NCBI GenBank assembly: GCA_016219075.1
Contig: JACRCJ010000227.1
Location: 1-8,873, forward strand
Source of the DNA: Deltaproteobacteria bacterium
GTDB lineage: Bacteria > Desulfobacterota > GWC2-55-46
Direction of reading: 5' to 3'
Length of the DNA stretch: 8,873 nucleotides
In this document: in pieces, positions 1 to 8,215 of the stretch
How the letters are laid out: each line of letters opens with the position of its first letter
Numbering within the stretch: position 1 is the stretch's first letter
Program-made: the position numbers and the translations under genes
Notes under the pieces: generated by a model
What the model was told of the DNA's origin: nothing
The model's database searches: none
What the model saw: the letters and a program-made list of their open reading frames with translations, nothing else

Positions 1-2
1 AG

Positions 3-95
3 GGACCCGTCGTCTTCAACTCGGAGAACATGAGGGCTGTCCAGTGCATAATAGACAGGGAAGACTACCCGTCGCATTTTGTCATAAAGGCCTGA
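3..95 (+). CDS. C-terminal end of an unidentified upstream gene (partial)
   Basis: A reading frame is open from the left edge and closes with TGA at 93-95, giving 30 residues that end in HFVIKA. The stretch contains GPVVFNSENM near its start. Codon choice (AGG, ATA, GTC, TCG) matches the genes downstream, which supports real coding. I do not recognise the family from so short a C-terminus and assign no function. It lies upstream of the sigma-54 promoter and is separated from the glycan operon by almost 300 non-coding bases, so it probably belongs to a different transcription unit on the same strand. A weak stem (ACGG at 97-100 with CCGT at 109-112, followed by TCTTT) begins just after the stop and could end its transcript, but this is a poor terminator. 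Confidence 0.6.
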   Translation, partial: GPVVFNSENMRAVQCIIDREDYPSHFVIKA

Positions 96-190
96 GACGG
101 CTCCAGGACCGTTCTTTGCAGATACCCGTAGTATTCTTCCGTCCTCCGTTCATCCTCATAGTCAGCCTAAAAAACCGCTTTTAAATAAAT

Positions 191-213
191 GAAGGGGAAA
201 AAAATTCCCCTTC
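191..213. repeat. Perfect 9-bp hairpin with an A5 loop, possible terminator
   Basis: GAAGGGGAA (191-199) pairs perfectly with TTCCCCTTC (205-213) around an AAAAA loop. On the + strand no T tract follows, so it is not a standard rho-independent terminator for the upstream gene. Read on the - strand it is followed by a modest AT-rich tract (ATTTATTTAAAAG). A near copy of the right arm, TTTCCCCCTTC at 234-244, could compete for pairing with the left arm. It could be a weak terminator or a 3'-end-stabilising hairpin of the upstream transcript. The structure is seen directly; the function is inference. Confidence 0.4.
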
Positions 214-264
214 CGCAGGCGCTACCGAGTCAATTTCCCCCTTCAAAGCTCGTCATTAATTTGA

Positions 265-2590
<2,326 letters not shown>

Positions 2591-2610
2591 TCCTGAAAGG
2601 AGGAATGAAA

Positions 2611-2793
2611 ATGCCTAAATTCGTCTGCGGGAAATGCCACCGCGAGTTCTGGGGCTGGGGAGTCAATTACAAATACATGTCCGGAGAGAAGGTGACTTGT
2701 CCGGACTGCAAAGGCACCCTCGTTTTCCAGAAGGAAAACAACGGGGTAAAGGACTCTGAACAGAAAGTCATTAAACCGTCTACGGCCGCGTAG
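2611..2793 (+). CDS. Small zinc-ribbon protein of unknown function (60 aa)
   Basis: A 60-residue protein with CGKC (6-9) and CPDC (30-33), two CxxC knuckles 20 residues apart. This is a classic zinc-ribbon layout and probably binds one structural Zn(2+). Between them is an aromatic stretch (FWGWGVNYKY, 13-22). The tail from about residue 40 is polar and probably disordered. The frame is also open upstream from a GTG at 2581, but the ATG at 2611 is preferred: AAAGGAGG at 2596-2603 sits 7 nt ahead of it, whereas the in-frame ATG at 2605 is too close. It lies 20 nt after the aminotransferase stop and its TAG directly abuts the next ATG, so it is embedded in the operon. I do not recognise a named family. 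A protein-binding or nucleic-acid-binding accessory role is possible, but nothing here decides it. Confidence 0.8.
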   Translation: MPKFVCGKCHREFWGWGVNYKYMSGEKVTCPDCKGTLVFQKENNGVKDSEQKVIKPSTAA

Positions 2794-3837
2794 ATGAAGT
2801 ACAGCGCCGCTATAATAGGCTGCGGCAGGGTCGCCTGGATGCTCGAGGACGACCCGCTGGAGACAAAGCCGTGCACTCACATGGGCGCTTATCAAAGGGT
2901 ATTGAAAGACACCGGCAGGGCCGGCGTGGTAGCGGCCTCGGACACCGACGCGGTACGGCTCGCCTCCTTCGGCCACAGGTTCGATGTCTGGGCGCTCTAT
3001 CCTGATTACAGGAAGATGCTCAGGGATGTAAGGCCGGATATCGTAAGCATATGCGCCTGGGCGCCCGACAGGTTCAGGATGGTGATGGATTCGATAGATT
3101 CCGGGGTCAGGGGTATCTGGTGCGAGAAGGCCTTCGCCACCTCGCTTGAAGAAGGAAGGGCGATGATAGAGGCGGCAGACGGGAACGGGACGAGCCTTAT
3201 AGTGTCGCACATGAGGAGATGGAGCCCGGAGTACGCGAGGGCAAAAGAGATAATAGAGAGCGGCGGCATAGGGACCCTTCAGTCGATAGTGGCTCACTTC
3301 AGCGGCTCTCTCATACACACGGGCACTCACGCTTTCGATATCCTGAGGTGGTTCGGCGGGCCTGTCGAGTGGGTGGAGGGCAGATTGGAGAGAGCCCCGG
3401 GGGACCTCCCGTGGGACTCGGTAGAGGACCTGGGGGGCAACGCTCACATACAATTTAAAAACGGAGTGAAGGCGGCGGTGCTGGCGGACTCAAAATCATA
3501 TTTTTTCTTCGAGTTCGACATCATTGGAAGCACCGGGAGGATCAGGATCGGGAATAACGACCTGCTTGAGTACTACGCGCAGGGGCCGAGCAGGCATTAC
3601 ACCGGCATTCGCGAACTTCAGGCAAGACCGTTCCCGTACTACGACAGGCACAATATCTGGACCGGGGCGCTCAGTAACCTCCTGGACTGCGTTGAGAAGA
3701 AGGCCGCAAACAGAAGCGGCCCCTGTGACGGGTTGGCGGCCCTTGAGATAGCGCTCTCGATACACGAGTCGTCAAGAAAAGACGGGGCACGGGTACACAT
3801 ACCGCTTACGAGCGGCATCAAGGTAAGGAGCAGGTGA
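2794..3837 (+). CDS. Gfo/Idh/MocA-family NAD(P)-dependent sugar oxidoreductase (first copy)
   Basis: Predicted cytosolic NAD(P)-dependent oxidoreductase acting on a sugar or sugar acid; the substrate is not known. The N-terminal Rossmann loop is IIGCGRVA (7-14), followed by a segment with CTHMGAY (27-33) that is typical of one Gfo/Idh subgroup found in surface-sugar clusters (from memory). DIVSICAWAPDR (82-93) ends the nucleotide-binding half. The usual EKP cofactor/catalytic motif appears as EKA (111-113), an unusual Pro-to-Ala change in the subgroup position CEKAF. The C-terminal half carries HMRRWSP (139-145) and HTGTHAFDILR (175-185), with H175, H179 and D182 as candidate catalytic or substrate residues. 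Its 347 residues are standard for the family. The ATG directly follows the zinc-ribbon stop codon without a clear ribosome binding site, so translation is probably coupled. Confidence 0.85.
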   Translation: MKYSAAIIGCGRVAWMLEDDPLETKPCTHMGAYQRVLKDTGRAGVVAASDTDAVRLASFGHRFDVWALYPDYRKMLRDVRPDIVSICAWAPDRFRMVMDSIDSGVRGIWCEKAFATSLEEGRAMIEAADGNGTSLIVSHMRRWSPEYARAKEIIESGGIGTLQSIVAHFSGSLIHTGTHAFDILRWFGGPVEWVEGRLERAPGDLPWDSVEDLGGNAHIQFKNGVKAAVLADSKSYFFFEFDIIGSTGRIRIGNNDLLEYYAQGPSRHYTGIRELQARPFPYYDRHNIWTGALSNLLDCVEKKAANRSGPCDGLAALEIALSIHESSRKDGARVHIPLTSGIKVRSR

Positions 3838-3838
3838 G

Positions 3839-4882
3839 ATGAGGACAACTATAAAGATAGGAGACCGCACGGTGGGCAAAGGCCACCCGGTGTATGTAAT
3901 AGCCGAGATAGGCTCGAACCACGATTCGGACCTCAAAAAAGCCAAGGAACTGATAAAGGCCGCCGCATACGCCGGGGCCGACGCCTTCAAGCTCCAGTCG
4001 TTTACGGCCGAGGGGCTTTTAAACCCCTTGAAGCCTGACGAGAGAGGCGAGTGGGTTGCGCACCCGGCCTATCCGGTGATAGAGAGGCTCACGGTTCCCG
4101 AGGGCTGGCACTCTGAGCTTATGGAGTACGGAAAGTCTGTAGGGATAACCTTTCTGTCGGCCCCTTTCGATCCGGGCAGGGCCGAGCTTTTGAACGACCT
4201 GGGGATGGAGGCCTTCAAGATCGCCTCCGGAGACCTTACAAACGAGCCGCTCTTGCTCCAGATAGCCGGGTACGGTCGTCCGGTGATACTCTCTACCGGC
4301 GCGTCATATCTTTCGGAGGTCAGAAGGGCCGTAGAGGTCCTCGAAGGCGCCGGGTGCGATGAGATCGCGCTCCTGCACTGCTCTTCACTCTATCCGCCCT
4401 CCTATGAAGAGGTTAACATCAGGGCGATGGTGACCCTTAAAAACGAATTCGGCTGCGCTGTAGGCTTCTCGGACCACACTCCGGGCAGCACCGTGCCTGT
4501 GGCCGCCGTTTCCCTTGGCGCAAGGATCATAGAAAAGCACATAACGCTCGACAGAAACGCAAAGGGCCCGGACCACCCGTACGCCATGGAAGTGGAGGAG
4601 TTCAAAGGGATGGTCTCGGAGATAAGGAACCTCGAAAGCGCGCTCGGAAGCGGCGTGAAAGAACCGTCAAAGTCCGAGATGGCCGAGAGGGTGGGGGCCA
4701 GAAGGTCGATCTACACAAGGGTGGACATACACAAGGGCTCAAAGATTTCTCCGGAGATGCTCAAACTCGTCCGCCACGCCTACGGGCTTGAGCCGAGGGA
4801 CTTAAACGAGGTCGTCGGGATGACTGTGACAAAAGACTTGAGAAAAGACATGCCGCTCCACAGAGAGGACGTATGCCGGTAA
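3839..4882 (+). CDS. Nonulosonic acid synthase, NeuB/PseI/SpsE family, with C-terminal SAF domain
   Basis: Predicted to condense phosphoenolpyruvate with a six-carbon N-acyl sugar, releasing phosphate and forming the nine-carbon nonulosonic acid. Residues 1 to about 270 form the TIM-barrel synthase domain: AEIGSNHDSDL (22-32), DAFKLQSF (48-55), FKIASGDL (126-133), LSTGAS (151-156) and HCSSLYPP (180-187). GFSDHTPGS (209-217) and EKHITLD (232-238) supply the two metal-binding histidines H213 and H234, as in NeuB. Residues from about 285 (ARRSIY, 286-291) to the end form the SAF/antifreeze-like domain that completes the partner's active site in the family's domain-swapped dimer. The start has AAGGAG (3825-3830) 8 nt upstream, and the gene begins 1 nt after the preceding stop. 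With PseB, PseC and PseG homologues alongside, a PseI/SpsE role is likelier than NeuB proper; sequence reading alone cannot fix the substrate. Confidence 0.92.
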   Translation: MRTTIKIGDRTVGKGHPVYVIAEIGSNHDSDLKKAKELIKAAAYAGADAFKLQSFTAEGLLNPLKPDERGEWVAHPAYPVIERLTVPEGWHSELMEYGKSVGITFLSAPFDPGRAELLNDLGMEAFKIASGDLTNEPLLLQIAGYGRPVILSTGASYLSEVRRAVEVLEGAGCDEIALLHCSSLYPPSYEEVNIRAMVTLKNEFGCAVGFSDHTPGSTVPVAAVSLGARIIEKHITLDRNAKGPDHPYAMEVEEFKGMVSEIRNLESALGSGVKEPSKSEMAERVGARRSIYTRVDIHKGSKISPEMLKLVRHAYGLEPRDLNEVVGMTVTKDLRKDMPLHREDVCR

Positions 4883-5655
4883 ATAACGATGGTATGCGCC
4901 CGGTGGTTGCCATCATTCAGGCGCGGATGAGCTCAACGAGGCTCCCCGGAAAAGTCATGCGCGAGGTTTCGGGCAAGACCATCATCGGCCATGTCGTAAG
5001 CCGCCTCAAGGCCGCTACCCTCATAGACACGGTGGCCGTGGCCACGACCACCGAACGCTCGGACGATATAATCGAAAGATGGTGCGCCGAAAACGGAGTG
5101 CCTGTCTACAGAGGGAGTCTCAACGATGTCCTTGACAGGTACTATCAGGCGGCCTTGAGGTTCTCGGCAAAGACTGTGGTTCGGATCACTTCAGACTGCC
5201 CGCTCATAGACCCGGAGCTTGTCGATAGAATCGTGGCGAAGTACTCTGAAGGAGGGTACGACCACGTAAGCGTGGGGCCGGCCTACCCGGACGGGCTCGA
5301 CGCCGAGGTCTTCAGCCTTGACGCCCTTACGAAGGCTTATAGCGATGCGCGCCTCGCCTCCGAACGCGAACATGTCACGCCGTACATCTGGAAGAACCCC
5401 GCGGTCTTCAGGCTCTCTTATATAACTTCCGAAAAAGACCTCTCGAAGCACCGCTGGACGGTGGACGACGAAAGGGACCTTACGCTTATCACGAAGATAT
5501 ACGAAGGCCTGGGTACGGAGCTCTTCCACATGGCCGATGTGCTTAAGTTCCTTGAAAAGAACCCCGGCCTCTCGGAGATAAACTCGATGACGATGAGAAA
5601 CGAAGGGTACGCAAAGTCGCTTAAACAAGACAGGGTCGTTGAGAAGGCATTTTAA
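4873..5655 (+). CDS. Cytidylyltransferase of the SpsF / CMP-KDO-synthetase-like family
   Basis: A nucleotidyltransferase of the SpsF type, predicted to activate the nonulosonic acid with CTP to a CMP-sugar (the role of PseF or NeuA elsewhere). AIIQARMSSTRLPGK (13-27) is the nucleotide-binding loop. RITSDCPLIDP (104-114) carries the acidic residues expected to bind Mg(2+), including D108 and D113. EREHVTPYIW and HRWTVDDERDL in the second half are further SpsF signatures. Its 260 residues suit SpsF, slightly longer than a typical PseF. The start at 4873 overlaps the synthase gene by 10 bp and has AGAGG (4864-4868) just upstream. The alternative ATG at 4894 (residue 8) lies just before the conserved core but has no visible ribosome binding site, so the exact start is uncertain. 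In Bacillus the equivalent genes are neighbours as spsE-spsF-spsG. Confidence 0.87.
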   Translation: MPVNNDGMRPVVAIIQARMSSTRLPGKVMREVSGKTIIGHVVSRLKAATLIDTVAVATTTERSDDIIERWCAENGVPVYRGSLNDVLDRYYQAALRFSAKTVVRITSDCPLIDPELVDRIVAKYSEGGYDHVSVGPAYPDGLDAEVFSLDALTKAYSDARLASEREHVTPYIWKNPAVFRLSYITSEKDLSKHRWTVDDERDLTLITKIYEGLGTELFHMADVLKFLEKNPGLSEINSMTMRNEGYAKSLKQDRVVEKAF

Positions 5656-5683
5656 AAAACTTTTTTAAATACGAGGTATAGAG

Positions 5684-6994
5684 ATGAGATTATTGACGAA
5701 CAAATTTCCAGTCTCCGAAGACCTGTGGCAAAGGGCCGTAGAGCTGATCCCAGCCGGAACGCAGACACTCAGCAAGGGCCCCGACCAGTTCGTAAGAGGA
5801 GTAACGCCCAAGTACCTGAAAAGGGGCGCCGGCTCGCATGTGTGGGACGCGGACGGGAACGAGTACATCGACTACCCGATGGCTTTGGGGCCGATCCTTT
5901 TAGGCTACGATTACGCCCCGGTCTCAGAGGCCGTGATACGGCAGGTGAAAGAGGGGACAACATTCACGCTGATGCACCCGCTCGAAGTCGAGGTCGCTGA
6001 GCTTTTGAACTCCATCATCCCGTCCGCCGAGATGGTCCGCTTCGGAAAAAACGGGGCTGATGTGACGAGCGCCGCCGTGAAGGTCGCAAGGGCCGCCACG
6101 GGAAGGGACCACATCGCCTACTGCGGGTATCACGGGTGCCAGGACTGGTACGCCGTCACGACCCCGAGGAACAAGGGGATCCCGAGATCGCTTGCAGGGT
6201 TCATGCACGCCTTCGAGTACAACAGGATAGAGACCCTTGAGAGGGTCTTCGTCGAAAACACCGGCCAGATCGCCTGCGTCATAATGGAGGTCCCCGGAGT
6301 AGACCCGGCAATAGACCCTGCCACGGGAAAGAACTTTTTACAGAGGGTAAAGGAAGTCGCCCACAAAAACGGGGCCGTCTTCGTACTCGACGAGATAGTC
6401 ACCGGGTTCAGGTACTCGATAGGCGGGGCGCAGAAGTACTACCGCGTCACGCCTGACCTCTCGTGCTTCGGCAAGGGCATGGCCAACGGGTTCGCCATCT
6501 CGGCACTCGTGGGGAAGAAGGAGTTCATGAAGGAGCTGAACGAGGTGTTCTTCTCGATGACCTACTCGGGCGACGCAATCGGTCTGGCCGCCGCGAAAGC
6601 CACGATAAACGAGCTGCTGAACAAGCCCGTCATCGGCCACATATGGGAGATGGGCAGGCTATTGCACGAAGGGATCAACGGAGGAGCCGAAAGAGCGGGC
6701 GTCAAACTGAGGATCACCGGAAAGCCTCCGAGAGGCGGGATCTCGATAAAGAACGAGAACGGCGAGGAAGACCTTTTATTGAAGAGCCTATTCCTTCAGG
6801 AGACGGTCAAAAGGGGCGTGCTCTTTGGAGGTCCTGTCTTTACGACTTTCTCGCACGGCGCCGACGACATTAAAAAGACTATCGACGCCTCGTCCGAGGC
6901 TATAAAGGTGCTGAAAGCCGCGCTTCAGAGCGGGGACGCGGCATCGTTTCTTGAAGGCGAACCCGTAGGGGTCGTCTTCAGGCAGAGGAACTGA
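5684..6994 (+). CDS. Class III PLP aminotransferase / glutamate-1-semialdehyde aminomutase-like, sugar-cluster subtype
   Basis: A fold-type I PLP enzyme of 436 residues, homologous to glutamate-1-semialdehyde 2,1-aminomutase (HemL). GSHVWDADGNEYIDY (50-64), YCGYHGCQDW (146-155), FVLDEIVTGFR (233-243, with the pyridine-binding D236) and CFGKGMANGF (261-270, with Schiff-base K264) are visible. Where true aminomutases read roughly SGTEA in the phosphate-binding loop, this protein has GKNGADVTSAA (121-131), and it lacks the GGVNSPVR gating segment. A nucleotide-sugar or nonulosonate amino-transfer or amino-shift role is therefore likelier than tetrapyrrole synthesis. That is inference from context; the substrate is unknown. 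GAGGT (5673-5677) lies 6 nt before the ATG, and a 28-bp gap containing a short A/T palindrome separates it from the SpsF-like gene. No other tetrapyrrole gene is near. Confidence 0.85.
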   Translation: MRLLTNKFPVSEDLWQRAVELIPAGTQTLSKGPDQFVRGVTPKYLKRGAGSHVWDADGNEYIDYPMALGPILLGYDYAPVSEAVIRQVKEGTTFTLMHPLEVEVAELLNSIIPSAEMVRFGKNGADVTSAAVKVARAATGRDHIAYCGYHGCQDWYAVTTPRNKGIPRSLAGFMHAFEYNRIETLERVFVENTGQIACVIMEVPGVDPAIDPATGKNFLQRVKEVAHKNGAVFVLDEIVTGFRYSIGGAQKYYRVTPDLSCFGKGMANGFAISALVGKKEFMKELNEVFFSMTYSGDAIGLAAAKATINELLNKPVIGHIWEMGRLLHEGINGGAERAGVKLRITGKPPRGGISIKNENGEEDLLLKSLFLQETVKRGVLFGGPVFTTFSHGADDIKKTIDASSEAIKVLKAALQSGDAASFLEGEPVGVVFRQRN

Positions 6995-6999
6995 GCTAA

Positions 7000-7178
7000 C
7001 AAGATGCTGAAAAAGTCCCTCCATGGCTTTTTCAGCAACGATTTGTCTGAAGTGAATTCAGCCAAATCTCACAAATTGCTCGACTTTTTAATCTCGCAAT
7101 TTGGCAATCCATCCATGGATTGCCGGGGGACCCGCCCGTTGGGTGGGCCGGGCTGTTTTTCAGCAGTCTGCTAAAAAA
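7000..7178. mobile_element. Nested palindromic intergenic element (MITE/REP-like)
   Basis: The 207-bp gap between two operon genes is filled by stacked inverted repeats. TGCTGAAAAAG (7005-7015) pairs perfectly with CTTTTTCAGCA (7027-7037). ATTTGTCTGAA (7041-7051) pairs with TTCAGCCAAAT (7057-7067), one mismatch. CAAATTGC (7072-7079) pairs with GCAATTTG (7096-7103). GGCAATCCAT (7103-7112) pairs with ATGGATTGCC (7115-7124). CCCGCCC (7131-7137) pairs with GGGTGGG (7141-7147). The outer ends are also inverted: TGCTGAAAAA (7005-7014) against TTTTTCAGCA (7156-7165). GCTAA occurs just outside both ends (6995-6999 and 7170-7174) and could be a target duplication. There is no open frame for a transposase, so a non-autonomous element is the best reading. 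I recall similar TTTTTCAGCA-type repeats from deltaproteobacterial genomes, but could not check. Confidence 0.65.
7123..7160 (+). terminator. GC-rich hairpin followed by T5, candidate attenuator or terminator inside the operon
   Basis: CCGG (7123-7126) pairs with CCGG (7148-7151), and CCCGCCC (7131-7137) with GGGTGGG (7141-7147, one G-U pair) around a GTT loop. A GGGA bulge at 7127-7130 lies on one side. TTTTT follows at 7156-7160, four bases after the stem (GCTG). This resembles a rho-independent terminator, and its base competes with the adjacent ATGGATTGCC hairpin at CC 7123-7124. If active, it would lower transcription of the second oxidoreductase and the PseG-like gene relative to upstream genes. 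The bulge and short T tract argue for partial rather than full termination. Confidence 0.35.
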
Positions 7179-7201
7179 CCATCACGCCAAGGGAGCGGGA
7201 A

Positions 7202-8215
7202 ATGATCACTGACTTGAGGGTACTCGTCGCGGGCTGCGGCTCAATCGGAAGAAGACATATCAGGAACCTGTCGTCGCTCGGTGTAAAAGACTTCATACTC
7301 TGCGACCCGAACGCCGATTCACTCGCAAAGGCATCGGAGGGGCTTACTAACCCAGTGCTTTGCGGGAGCATCGAGAGCGCGCTTGCACACTCCCCGTGTG
7401 CCGCGGTCATATGCACGCCCTCTTCGATGCACATTGAGATGTCCTTGGAGCTTGCAAAAAGAAGCGTCCACATCTTTATAGAAAAACCGCTCTCTCACAC
7501 CCTCGACGGGTGCGAGGCACTCGCCAAGATTGTGGAGCTCAAGGGGATAGTGGGGATGATGGGGATGTGTTACAGGTTCCACCCAGTCTTCCAGCACATC
7601 AAGAACCTCCTCGACTCCGAGGTCCTCGGCAAGGTCTACCATGTGAACTACCACGGAGGGCACTACCTGCCGGACTGGCACCCGTACGCCGACTACAGGG
7701 CCGAGTACGCTTCCAGGAACAGCCTCGGCGGCGGAGTCGTGCTCACAAGCATACACGGCCTCGACAACATAAGGTGGCTCTTCGGCGAAGTGGCCGAGTC
7801 CAAGACCTTCGCTGACAAGGTAAGCGCTCTTGAGATGGATGTCGAGGACCTTGCCATCGGCGTTTTAAGGCTTAAAAGCGGAGTTTATGTCAACTGGCAG
7901 ACCGATTTCCTTCAGAGGGTAAACCAGCACAGGATGATAATAGCCGGTGAGAAGGGGACTATCAGGTGCGACTTCATCGAAGGCACCATAGAGACCTACC
8001 TGACCGACTTCGGCAAATGGTTCAACGGCAGGCTCGTATACGATATCAACTCGATGTATGTCGAGGAGATGAAGCACTTCCTCGAATGTATAAACAAAGG
8101 CATCGGCCCTTCGATAGACATCAAGGAGGGCTACAGGACACTTAAGCTCGCCCTCTCCGTAAAATCGTCGATGATAAAGACGCCCGGCCAGGAGGAGATA
8201 TGTCTCACGGCGTGA
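7202..8215 (+). CDS. Gfo/Idh/MocA-family NAD(P)-dependent sugar oxidoreductase (second copy)
   Basis: A 337-residue dehydrogenase that is clearly divergent from the oxidoreductase at 2794-3837. The Rossmann loop is VAGCGSIGRRHIRNL (9-23), followed by CTPSSMH (71-77) and an intact IEKPLS motif (E94, K95, P96). The C-terminal domain holds YRFHP (124-128), NSLGGGVVLTSIHGLDNIRWL (173-193) with H185 and D188 in the catalytic positions, and EKGTIRC. In the GGG segment the Asp often seen a few residues before the His is replaced by Thr/Ser (T182, S183). It is predicted to oxidise or reduce a sugar intermediate with NAD(P); the substrate is unknown. GGGAG (7191-7195) lies 6 nt before the ATG. It follows the palindromic element and its end overlaps the PseG-like gene by 16 bp, so those two are coupled. 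Confidence 0.87.
   Translation: MITDLRVLVAGCGSIGRRHIRNLSSLGVKDFILCDPNADSLAKASEGLTNPVLCGSIESALAHSPCAAVICTPSSMHIEMSLELAKRSVHIFIEKPLSHTLDGCEALAKIVELKGIVGMMGMCYRFHPVFQHIKNLLDSEVLGKVYHVNYHGGHYLPDWHPYADYRAEYASRNSLGGGVVLTSIHGLDNIRWLFGEVAESKTFADKVSALEMDVEDLAIGVLRLKSGVYVNWQTDFLQRVNQHRMIIAGEKGTIRCDFIEGTIETYLTDFGKWFNGRLVYDINSMYVEEMKHFLECINKGIGPSIDIKEGYRTLKLALSVKSSMIKTPGQEEICLTA

Noticed and set aside
5651..5669. TTTTAAAAAACTTTTTTAAA as a terminator between the SpsF-like and class III aminotransferase genes
   Set aside because: It is an A/T-only palindrome with almost no loop and no GC stem, so it would not act as a rho-independent terminator. The 28-bp gap and the same-strand genes suggest continued transcription.
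5684..6994. Calling this gene hemL (tetrapyrrole synthesis)
   Set aside because: The phosphate-binding and gating motifs of true glutamate-1-semialdehyde aminomutase are changed, and the neighbours are all surface-sugar genes.
7000..7200. CRISPR repeat or tRNA in the palindromic gap
   Set aside because: The repeats are inverted and all different rather than direct and regularly spaced, and no cloverleaf with TTCRA and acceptor stem is present.
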